From: Candidatus Methanoperedens sp.
GTDB lineage: Archaea; Halobacteriota; Methanosarcinia; Methanosarcinales; Methanoperedenaceae
Length of the DNA stretch: 36,093 nt
Direction of reading: 5' to 3'
Assembly: GCA_027460605.1 (NCBI GenBank)
Contig: JAPZAN010000236.1
Coordinates: 1-36,093 of the forward strand
Shown here: one piece after another, positions 10,177 to 17,925 of the stretch
How the letters are laid out: each line of letters starts with the position of its first letter
How positions within the stretch are numbered: the first letter of the stretch is position 1
Notes under the pieces: model-generated
The model's input: the letters and a program-made list of their open reading frames with translations, nothing else
Told to the model about the DNA's origin: nothing
Databases searched by the model: none
Program-made: the position numbers and the translations under genes

Positions 10177-10581
10177 TTATTCCGAAGGAATAAGTGATCT
10201 TATTTTTATAAGTCTTTTAACTTCCTCTACAGGAAGAAGAATTCCATACACCTCATCCACTTTTGGATTTGCCGGGTCTACACCATATTTTTCAATGTAT
10301 AGTTTCCTTGCGTCTTCTTCGATAGTTAAAGATTCATTTGTACTTATTCCACCAGTCGTGGTATTTCCATCCAATACCGTTCCTTCTAAATAATGAGGTA
10401 ACTCACCCCGTGCAAACTTTATATCATTTTCTGTTATGTTATATTTCAAATACTGGTCTTTTAGTTCTTCCTGTGTGTAGTCTAATTTATTTGGTATCGC
10501 GATGCTTGAATATGCAGCCAAAACTCCTATAAATATTATTAATAAAAGTGCTAACACGATTATTATTCTACTTTTATTCAT
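10177..10581 (-). CDS. exported hypothetical protein
   Basis: N-terminal signal/TM segment; RBS GGAGG upstream; leader copy 1 directly upstream. Confidence 0.65.
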   Translation of the reverse strand: MNKSRIIIVLALLLIIFIGVLAAYSSIAIPNKLDYTQEELKDQYLKYNITENDIKFARGELPHYLEGTVLDGNTTTGGISTNESLTIEEDARKLYIEKYGVDPANPKVDEVYGILLPVEEVKRLIKIRSLIPSE

Positions 10582-10621
10582 CTTACTTTTCCTCCTTTAA
10601 TTCTTTTGTTTTGTTTATCCC

Positions 10622-10816
10622 AGAGGCAAAACCGGCAAGCTTTAAGTGATTTCAAAGCATACCTGACCATGCCTTCGGGCATCTGGGGTTCAGTTGCTCT
10701 TGCGGAACGGCTAAACCCCACGTTTTTTCACGGGCTATAAAATTCGTTGTTATAGTTTTTATCTCCCCAACCTGCCAACTTACCACCCATTTTTATGTAC
10801 AGGATTTATTCATCTG
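10622..10816 (-). promoter_or_regulatory. conserved structured leader, copy 1 (strand inferred)
   Basis: Aligns along its length with 12991-13188 and 20316-20518; contains TGCC-TTCG-GGCA hairpin and TGGGGTT...AACCCCA stem. Confidence 0.7.
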
Positions 10817-10828
10817 GATTCGCATATC

Positions 10829-10927
10829 TCAACTTGCCTGCACCAATCCAAACATGTATATTCTATCCTTGCCAGCGTCACCAAAATCAATTGCATTATA
10901 AGCCGATGCCTCACGGATTTCCTGACC
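10829..10927 (-). pseudogene. subtilase-like C-terminal relic A
   Basis: Reverse-strand reading GQEIREASAYNAIDFGDAGKDRIYMFGLVQAS*; resembles the terminal xxYGYGLVxA segment of S8 peptidases; similar to relic at 13460-13561. Confidence 0.55.
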
Positions 10928-11093
10928 TATTTCGAATTCAAGGATGTTTATGAGGAGGATTTTAGGACTTTTTTGGCTGAATTACGAGCCACAAAGGAGT
11001 GGACTTTCGTCAACTTCGAGCTTGAAATCTGGATGGCAAAGATTCCACAAAGGAGTAGAGAGAAGAGATTTCATTGATAACTCCAATATTCTG

Positions 11094-11786
11094 TCATTGC
11101 TGTCGAACAAATAACCATACAAGGAGAATGGAAACCAATCCGCCGAATAATTCAAAACCAGACACTGATTTATTTGGAGCTTCGCCTGCTTGGGATGTGT
11201 TCCTGTTCTGGGGTGGAGTTACGCTCCTATTTTCATAAACTGTCATTGTCAATATGGGAGGGGCTGCGAGCTTGAATGCTACTGGAACTTCCTGAATGCC
11301 TATTGTTTTAGCTTCTTTGTCTATTATTCCATATATTTCATCAACAAGAGACGCATTCACAGTTGCATTTTCATAAAAATCTACATAGAAGAAGCCCTCC
11401 CAATCAAAACCAGACGAAATTACAGTCCCATTTGGATGAATATAAGGAAGCATGTTATCTCGTATCCCAATTCTAATTTTATCAAGCTTATCTAGCCAAC
11501 TTCGTCTTTCTTTATCGGTGGCATACTTAGGTATTATTCCCCGCGTCTCTATAACCTTAGGATCTTTTTTCAACTTTTCGAAAACTTCAGGCCCGAAGTC
11601 AGGGATATCTTTATCCTGAAGTTCAGAATCGTTCAATCCCAGTAAAACACGCTCCGGTATATCCTTTCTCTCTGAAAAATTGCCTCCATGTACAGTAATC
11701 GCAATACTAAGGATAACAAAAACTACTATCAAAAAATACTTCTGTTTTCCCATTTTTTCCTCCATAAAAAATAAAGGGGATATCAA
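11094..11786 (-). CDS. membrane-anchored paralogue of the protease N-terminal domain (no protease domain)
   Basis: Nearly identical to residues ~40-170 of the downstream-coordinate protease; ends SGFELFGGLVSILLVWLFVRQQ; likely start ATG 11752. Confidence 0.85.
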   Translation of the reverse strand: MISPLFFMEEKMGKQKYFLIVVFVILSIAITVHGGNFSERKDIPERVLLGLNDSELQDKDIPDFGPEVFEKLKKDPKVIETRGIIPKYATDKERRSWLDKLDKIRIGIRDNMLPYIHPNGTVISSGFDWEGFFYVDFYENATVNASLVDEIYGIIDKEAKTIGIQEVPVAFKLAAPPILTMTVYENRSVTPPQNRNTSQAGEAPNKSVSGFELFGGLVSILLVWLFVRQQ

Positions 11787-11809
11787 TTAACGACATCCCG
11801 CATATATCT

Positions 11810-12946
11810 CTACCTAGTAAGAACATTTACGCTCAAACTATTCTTTACGTTAGAAATCTTGGAAAAATATGAGCTACCAAAAATTCCTGCGTTAATTCCC
11901 GCTATGAAACGATTAGAATTAGCATCCAAATACCATACTGGTGCGCCACTATCTCCTCCTTCGGTATAGTACGTCGCAAATGCCTGATCGTATAGATGAT
12001 AACCGTTCCAATATACTTCACCGAAACTTGTCACAGTTCCTCCGTTTACGCCTGTCGTCCTGCCCGATTTAAAAACTTGCATTCCAATAAATGGATCTAT
12101 AAAACCCTTCACTGGAACCCTTACTCCTCCGCCAATATGGATTGATGCTTCAACATTATTGTAGGGTACAAATGCTGCATCGGCAGTATTAGTTCCAACC
12201 TTCGAAACAGTTCCGGCTTGATACCCAGATTGCGAAGTATCTGGTTGGTATACCACTGTACCAACTATAGGAGCAAAGTGATTTGCTACTACATAGCCTT
12301 TATTTCCATTGGTATCCTGTGCAGCAAAGCCCAATGTACCAATTCCACCACTTGCTCCGTTAACTACTTGCACTCCTCCGATTACAGGACGGTAGTAATC
12401 TTGATAACCTGCCAATGTCAACTTGGGAGGACCTGAGACCTTAAATTCTACTGGGACTTCCTGAATTCCTATCTTAATAGCTTGTTTATCTATTATAGCA
12501 TAGATTTCATCAACAAGAGACGCATTCACAGTTGCATTTTCATAAAAATCTACATAGAAGAAGCCCTCCCAATCAAAACCATACGAAATTACAGTCCCAT
12601 TTGGATGAATATAAGGAAGCATATCATTTCGTATACCTATTCTAATTTTGTCGAGTTTATCGAGCCAGCTTCGTCTTTCTGTATCGGTTGTGTACTTAGG
12701 TATTATTCCCCGCGTCTCTATAACCTTTGGATCTTTCTTCATCTTTTCAAAAACTTCCGGCCCGAAGTCAGGGATATCTTTATCCTGAAGTTCAGAATCG
12801 TTCAGTCCCAGTAAAACACGTTCCGGTAGATCTTTCGGAAATTTTTTGAATTCTTTGTTTGGGGCGGCGGTACCAGCAAATGCTAATGCGACCAGCAGCA
12901 TCACCGCAAGCATCGCGCCTAATTGCATTCCTTTATTTTTCTTCAT
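11810..12946 (-). CDS. exported chymotrypsin-like (S1-fold) serine protease with N-terminal prodomain
   Basis: VVANHFAP (His), NTADAAFVP (Asp), GGDSGAPVW (Ser); signal peptide MKKNKGMQLGAMLAVMLLVALAFAGTAA. Confidence 0.82.
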   Translation of the reverse strand: MKKNKGMQLGAMLAVMLLVALAFAGTAAPNKEFKKFPKDLPERVLLGLNDSELQDKDIPDFGPEVFEKMKKDPKVIETRGIIPKYTTDTERRSWLDKLDKIRIGIRNDMLPYIHPNGTVISYGFDWEGFFYVDFYENATVNASLVDEIYAIIDKQAIKIGIQEVPVEFKVSGPPKLTLAGYQDYYRPVIGGVQVVNGASGGIGTLGFAAQDTNGNKGYVVANHFAPIVGTVVYQPDTSQSGYQAGTVSKVGTNTADAAFVPYNNVEASIHIGGGVRVPVKGFIDPFIGMQVFKSGRTTGVNGGTVTSFGEVYWNGYHLYDQAFATYYTEGGDSGAPVWYLDANSNRFIAGINAGIFGSSYFSKISNVKNSLSVNVLTR

Positions 12947-12990
12947 ATTTTTATTTCTCCTTTATATTTTCTTTTCTTTGCTACCCTCAT

Positions 12991-13188
12991 CAGGCACGGC
13001 GCTGGCTTTAAGTAAACATAAAGCAAATACTACCATGCCTTCGGGCAATGCTGGGGCTCAGTAGCTCTCTTGAAGCGGCGACTGAGCCCCACGTTTTTTC
13101 ATGGGCTGTAAAATCCGTTGTTAGAGTTTTATCTCCCCAACCTGCCAACATTACCACCCATTTTTAGTACAGGATTGTTCATCTGTAC
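12991..13188 (-). promoter_or_regulatory. conserved structured leader, copy 2 (strand inferred)
   Basis: See copy 1; TGGGGCTCAGT...ACTGAGCCCCA 11-bp stem; reverse-strand TATA box TTTATATA at 13211-13218 about 22 nt upstream of its 5' hairpin. Confidence 0.75.
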
Positions 13189-13317
13189 ACCACCTAATTT
13201 TCATGTAATGTATATAAATTTATCGTTTTTTTACTTTTAAATAATAAATTCAAAAAAGAAATATTTATATTAACAAACAATATATCAAAATTAGAAAAAA
13301 CGGTTAGTTAAAACAAA

Positions 13318-13452
13318 TTGAAATACGGAGGAGTTGGAATTTTCAAAAACAATCCATACATATCAATCCTTAAATTAAAAGGAAGTATCGTTGACATCTC
13401 TGTTGTAGCGGTAACCTGCGCTGTTCTGGGAGTCTGGGATTACAGGACAGCT
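13318..13452 (+). pseudogene. truncated 5' fragment of UbiA-family prenyltransferase
   Basis: MKYGGVGIFKNNPYISILKLKGSIVDISVVAVTCAVLGVWDYRTA matches the N-terminus of the 20649-21500 gene, then diverges. Confidence 0.9.
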
Positions 13453-13459
13453 ATAAAAA

Positions 13460-13561
13460 TTAGCCAGCCTGCACTAACCCGAATCCATAAATACTGCGTA
13501 CGCCTCCTAGATCAACTGCATTATAGGCCAGTGCGTCGCAGATACCGATTCCTTTTCTCTG
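13460..13561 (-). pseudogene. subtilase-like C-terminal relic B
   Basis: Reverse-strand QRKGIGICDALAYNAVDLGGVRSIYGFGLVQAG*. Confidence 0.55.
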
Positions 13562-13586
13562 CATCATTTAATTGGTACTACACTGA

Positions 13587-14540
13587 TTACTCTACTAGCT
13601 TCAAAAATACCCTCTGCAAATCCATTCTTTCTTCCTCAAATCTGGATATGGTTCCGCCTATGGACTTTACTGCCACAGCTATCTCCATGCGCGTGCCCAT
13701 ATCCGTCAGCAGCGAGATATGACTGTTAACTGGCTCAACAGAACGCACGCCTTTTAGTCCTCTCAAGCCCTCTATAACCCTCTGCACTGGCAAGTCCTGG
13801 ACTTCAAGTGCGTATCTTACTCCTTCTTTTTCTCTTACCTTATTCCTGAGTTCCTCCACCGAACCTACGGCGAGCAACTTGCCTCTTGCGATAACGCCTA
13901 TCCTGTCGCATATTTCCTCAACCTCTGCCATGCTGTGACTGCTCAAAAATACTGTTACGCCTTTTTCTTTGCTGAGCTTTTTTATCAAATCCCGCATCAT
14001 CTGTGCACCTAGGGGATCGATGCCGCTGGTGGGTTCGTCAAGGAACAGAACACTTGGCTCATTAATCAGCGCTTGGGCGAGACCGAAACGCTTCCTCATG
14101 CCTGTTGAGAATCCTCCAGTCCTCTGGTCTACGGCACGTCCAAGACCCACAAGCTCAAGTAAATCAACAATCCGCTTCTCTCTTGTTTTTTCATCAATAT
14201 CGTAGAGCTTTGCATAGAACCTGAGATTCTGTCTTGCCGTGAGATTATCATAGTATCCAGCAGGCTCTGGCAAAACACCTGTTGCTTCCCTTATCCTGAT
14301 AACTTCTCTCACAATATCAAAGCCTGCTACTTTGCCTGTGCCGCTTGTTGGTTCAAGCAAGCCAATGAGCATTTTCATAGTAGTGGTCTTGCCTGCGCCG
14401 TTTGGACCTACAAAGCCAAAGACCTCACCCTTTTTAACGCTAAGATTAAGCGAATCCACCGCTACAAGTTCATTCTGCTTACCAAAACGTTTGGTAAGAT
14501 TTATGGTTTCTATAATATTTTCATTTTTTTCTGTATGCAT
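13587..14540 (-). CDS. ABC transporter ATP-binding protein
   Basis: GPNGAGKTTTMKMLIGLLEPTSG Walker A; FSTGMRKRFGLAQALINEPSVLFLDEPTSGIDP signature/Walker B. Confidence 0.95.
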   Translation of the reverse strand: MHTEKNENIIETINLTKRFGKQNELVAVDSLNLSVKKGEVFGFVGPNGAGKTTTMKMLIGLLEPTSGTGKVAGFDIVREVIRIREATGVLPEPAGYYDNLTARQNLRFYAKLYDIDEKTREKRIVDLLELVGLGRAVDQRTGGFSTGMRKRFGLAQALINEPSVLFLDEPTSGIDPLGAQMMRDLIKKLSKEKGVTVFLSSHSMAEVEEICDRIGVIARGKLLAVGSVEELRNKVREKEGVRYALEVQDLPVQRVIEGLRGLKGVRSVEPVNSHISLLTDMGTRMEIAVAVKSIGGTISRFEEERMDLQRVFLKLVE

Positions 14541-14542
14541 GT

Positions 14543-16114
14543 TTATCTTCTCCCGAATTTGCGTATTATGAACACAAGCGCAATGATAGCCAGCACCACC
14601 ATCCCGATTCCTGCTACCCCGCTTGATCCGGATTTTTCCACATTGACTTTGACGCTCTTTTCCTCGCCCTGAATATCGCCGCTTTTGGCACGCATGAATA
14701 TCTCTTTTATACCTGAACCTGCATCTGCCCGTGCTGTTATCTCAACAGGGATATTCCTCGATTCGCCGGCTTCCAGTTTTTCTATTGTCCCGAAGCTCCT
14801 TATCTGGGTACTGATGCCGCTTACCTCCTGTATCTCAAGCTGCACGCTGCTCAGTGTCTCATCCCCGCCGTTTCTCAGGGTTACACTGATATCTGTCGAA
14901 CCGCCAGGATTGAGCGTGACCTCGCTGTAGCTCGGATAAAGGCTGAGTATCTGGTTTTTCTCAAGACCTTTATTGACTGTGATCTCAAGTCTCTGGGATA
15001 CGCTCCTGTCATCTCCGCTGACAGCACCCACGAGTACAGGGTATATACCGTCGCTGGCATTCGGGGAAGGTTTGACTTTTACCTTGAACTTCTGCTCGCC
15101 TTTTGCTGGCAGCTCAAGCGTGGTCAGCCTAACTTTATCATCAGTATCCGATAGGAATTCAATATTCCAGCCTTCAGGCTTGTCCAGTGCTTTCAGGTTC
15201 AGCTTGAGCTGCTGGTCGTACCTGTTTTTCAGGGATACCGCAAACTCCGCTGTATTCTCAGGACGGACTTCAAGGCCTGCTATACTTGAATGTATCTCAA
15301 GATAGGCGCTCAATGCCTGGGCAGGGTCAAGGTCGGGGTTGATGCTGATGCTTAAAGGAAGCGTGATTGTCTGGCTTCCGCTTTCCATGGATGCTCCTAT
15401 CAGGACTTCATAATCCCCGTCAGTTGCATTGATAGGGGGCTGGGCTACTGCCTCAAAATCCTGCTTGCCTTTTGCAGGAATGCTCAGTTTTGTAATCCTA
15501 GCGCCATCTGAGGAAAGCATATCTACGCCCCACTCGCCTGGCTTTGAGAGCACTGAGAGCTTTACTGTTGCCCTGCTGTCATATTTATTTTCAACAGTGA
15601 CACTGAATTTGGCTGGAGTGCCAGGATGGGTTTTTCTGCCGGGAATGCCTGAATATATATCAAGGTTGGGCATGGCGTTTCTATCCACAGTTGCAACAAA
15701 GTCGCGGTATATCAATTCATAATTGGTCACAAATTCACCATAAGGCTGCAAGCCTATCCTTATCTGGTAGGAGCCGTCGCTGGTGTTGGCGGGCACCCGC
15801 ACTCTTAAAACAACCTGCTTTGAATTGGTTGAATCTGCCGGGAAGGTTATCTGGCTGACCTGATTGTTATCTGCGTAGAAGCCGGCAAGCCAATCGTCAG
15901 GTTTCTTATCTATGAAAAGCTTGACAGAGACGCTTTTTGTGGTGTTGTAGAATTTTTGCAGGGTTGTGGTGAATTCGACTATATCGCCCGGACGAACGAC
16001 TTTACCGGTTATGTCTGATGTGGCTGATATCTGAGAGAATTCTGCTGTGGCTAATGGTATCATGATTAATGTAAGTATTGTCAGATTTCCAAGGATTCTT
16101 AAGATTTTATTCAT
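14543..16114 (-). CDS. exported protein with repeated NEW3/NPCBM-associated-like domains and C-terminal TM
   Basis: Signal peptide, repeated (GxxxxVRPGxxAEFxVxLxNxxD...KGExxFxxxVxPxxNAxDGxYxVxVG) units, C-terminal TM IGMVVLAIIALVFIIRKFGRR. Confidence 0.8.
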   Translation of the reverse strand: MNKILRILGNLTILTLIMIPLATAEFSQISATSDITGKVVRPGDIVEFTTTLQKFYNTTKSVSVKLFIDKKPDDWLAGFYADNNQVSQITFPADSTNSKQVVLRVRVPANTSDGSYQIRIGLQPYGEFVTNYELIYRDFVATVDRNAMPNLDIYSGIPGRKTHPGTPAKFSVTVENKYDSRATVKLSVLSKPGEWGVDMLSSDGARITKLSIPAKGKQDFEAVAQPPINATDGDYEVLIGASMESGSQTITLPLSISINPDLDPAQALSAYLEIHSSIAGLEVRPENTAEFAVSLKNRYDQQLKLNLKALDKPEGWNIEFLSDTDDKVRLTTLELPAKGEQKFKVKVKPSPNASDGIYPVLVGAVSGDDRSVSQRLEITVNKGLEKNQILSLYPSYSEVTLNPGGSTDISVTLRNGGDETLSSVQLEIQEVSGISTQIRSFGTIEKLEAGESRNIPVEITARADAGSGIKEIFMRAKSGDIQGEEKSVKVNVEKSGSSGVAGIGMVVLAIIALVFIIRKFGRR

Positions 16115-17016
16115 GTACTTATGTCCTTCCTGAGAAATGCTATGAATGCTATTACAAGCAGGATGATCGGAGTTACTATTAGCGCTGTTAAATTCATCCA
16201 GAACTCACCAAACCACTGGGAGAGGGTAAAGCGGGTGTCTAATATTCCTCTTATTGCTGCCGATTCTGATCCAAGACCGCCCCATCCAACAAAACCCTGG
16301 CCAACCGTAGCTTCGGTATAATGGTAAAGCGGGGATATGTTCCCAAGGTTCAGTGCCAGTCCAAAGGAAGTGCTGCCAAGGTTGATAGATTGACCTGTAA
16401 GAAGGATTGCAATTGAGACTGCAATCGCACCAAATACAGCACATAGACCCAGCCAGATTACAACATTGTAAACCAGCGAATCTGATGCATCCTTAACAAT
16501 GATGGAAATAATAATACCGATTCCCAGAAAGATTAGACTATATAAGAAGGTCATTCCTATAAAAAGTATCAATCTACCCAGTTCAATTCCGCTTATTGTG
16601 TCGCCAAGGAGAAGAAGTAAACTGCTGATAGATACAATAGTTGACGTACCCAGAACAAGGGCTAACGTTACCATTGCTCCAAGCATCTTACCAATAATAA
16701 TATTATCCCTGAATACCGGATGAGTTAACAGAACATTTAAAGATCCAGATTTTTGTTCTTTAACTATCGCATCAAATCCAAGCGCAATACCTATCAGAGG
16801 GGAAAACCAGCCCAATAGATTCACCACACCCGAAAATCCGGACATTAACAAAGTGCTTCCTTTCGCGAATTGTCCTGCTTCTAACCCATTCAAATAGCTA
16901 GAACTGAAGACGATTAGTGTAAAGGTAATTAGCAGAACTAAAAATACAGGACTAAAGATGTTGTCTGCAAATTCTTTCTGTGCAATTGCGATTGAATTTT
17001 TAAAACTTATTTTCAT
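16111..17016 (-). CDS. ABC-2 type permease
   Basis: IAQKEFADN, GFDAIVKEQKSGSLNVLLTHPVFRDNIIIGKMLGAM, multiple TMs. Confidence 0.88.
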   Translation of the reverse strand: MKISFKNSIAIAQKEFADNIFSPVFLVLLITFTLIVFSSSYLNGLEAGQFAKGSTLLMSGFSGVVNLLGWFSPLIGIALGFDAIVKEQKSGSLNVLLTHPVFRDNIIIGKMLGAMVTLALVLGTSTIVSISSLLLLLGDTISGIELGRLILFIGMTFLYSLIFLGIGIIISIIVKDASDSLVYNVVIWLGLCAVFGAIAVSIAILLTGQSINLGSTSFGLALNLGNISPLYHYTEATVGQGFVGWGGLGSESAAIRGILDTRFTLSQWFGEFWMNLTALIVTPIILLVIAFIAFLRKDIST

Positions 17017-17022
17017 AACTCC

Positions 17023-17925
17023 TCACATTGTAATATCCTTTCGCAGGAATGCTATGAATGATGCAATAAACAGAAAAATTGGTAGAGCTATAAGCACCAG
17101 AAGGTTTGACCAATATTCTTCTATCCATTTATCCATGGAGCTGCCAGTATCAAAAATTCCTCTGCTTAATTTATCGGTATAGATTTTAACTCCCCCCCAC
17201 ATTCCTACACTTGGCTCACCACTGACAGTTTCAACATAGTGATACACTGGAGTAAGTTTTTGGAAGTTATTATTGAGTTCAAGCCTGGGTTTATAGAAGA
17301 TGGAAGAATCTAAAGAGAACTGTCCAGTTAACATAGATGCTATCATGAAAATGATCAAACTGTATACAATAACCAGATTGAGCCAGACAGCTATCCCATA
17401 AATCAAGGAGTTTGAAGCACTTTTTGAAACTATCGAGAGAAACACGCCAATACCCAGGAACACAGAGATATAAAGAAATGTTAAGATGGCGAAAATCAGT
17501 ACTCGCTCAAGCTCAAGAAGGCTGACCTGCGCTCCAGTCACCGCAAGAATTGTTCCAAACGAGACAATTACAGCTATGCCTACGACCAGCGCCAATGTTG
17601 CCATAGCTCCTAGAATCTTGCCTGTAATAATGTTATCCCTGAATACAGGATGGGTTAAAAGTACATTTAATGACGCAGATTTTCGCTCTTTAATTATTAC
17701 ATCAAATCCAAGTGTAATTCCCAGTAGAGGCAGGAAAAGTGCAATAATCCAGGCAACATTGTTTAAACCCTCTAGTAACTTGCGCCCATCAGTACCTTCT
17801 CTATAACTAATTGAGAATATTATTAGTGTAACGATTGACAGCAACGCCAGGAACCTCATGCTCCAAAGATTATCAGCAAATTCCTTCTGTGCAATTACAA
17901 ACGCATTTCCAATATTCCGTTTCAT
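17023..17925 (-). CDS. ABC-2 type permease (paralogue of preceding)
   Basis: IAQKEFADNLWS, GFDVIIKERKSASLNVLLTHPVFRDNIITGKILGAM. Confidence 0.88.
   Translation of the reverse strand: MKRNIGNAFVIAQKEFADNLWSMRFLALLSIVTLIIFSISYREGTDGRKLLEGLNNVAWIIALFLPLLGITLGFDVIIKERKSASLNVLLTHPVFRDNIITGKILGAMATLALVVGIAVIVSFGTILAVTGAQVSLLELERVLIFAILTFLYISVFLGIGVFLSIVSKSASNSLIYGIAVWLNLVIVYSLIIFMIASMLTGQFSLDSSIFYKPRLELNNNFQKLTPVYHYVETVSGEPSVGMWGGVKIYTDKLSRGIFDTGSSMDKWIEEYWSNLLVLIALPIFLFIASFIAFLRKDITM

Larger units (their letters stand above)
12991..13452. repeat. segmental duplicate of 20316-20782 (leader + intergenic promoter + 5' end of UbiA gene)
   Basis: Near-identical sequence through ...gggagtctgggattacaggacagc; homology stops at about 13452. 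Confidence 0.92.

Noticed and set aside
10660-10740. Forward-strand hairpin followed by TTTTTT read as an intrinsic terminator
   Set aside because: The same block recurs three times as part of a longer conserved element upstream of genes, so a leader is a better explanation, although the strand is not settled.
11190-12814. Forward ORFs 11190-11495 and 12482-12814 that resemble each other
   Set aside because: Similarity is explained by the duplicated reverse-strand protease N-terminal domain.
13318-13722. ORF 13318-13722 as a novel 134-aa protein
   Set aside because: First ~45 codons are a truncated copy of the UbiA gene; the rest is antisense to a subtilase-like relic and the ABC ATPase end.
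14973-15722. Forward-strand ORFs opposite the NEW3-repeat gene
   Set aside because: Shadow ORFs; Ser/Pro-rich artefact composition with no start context.
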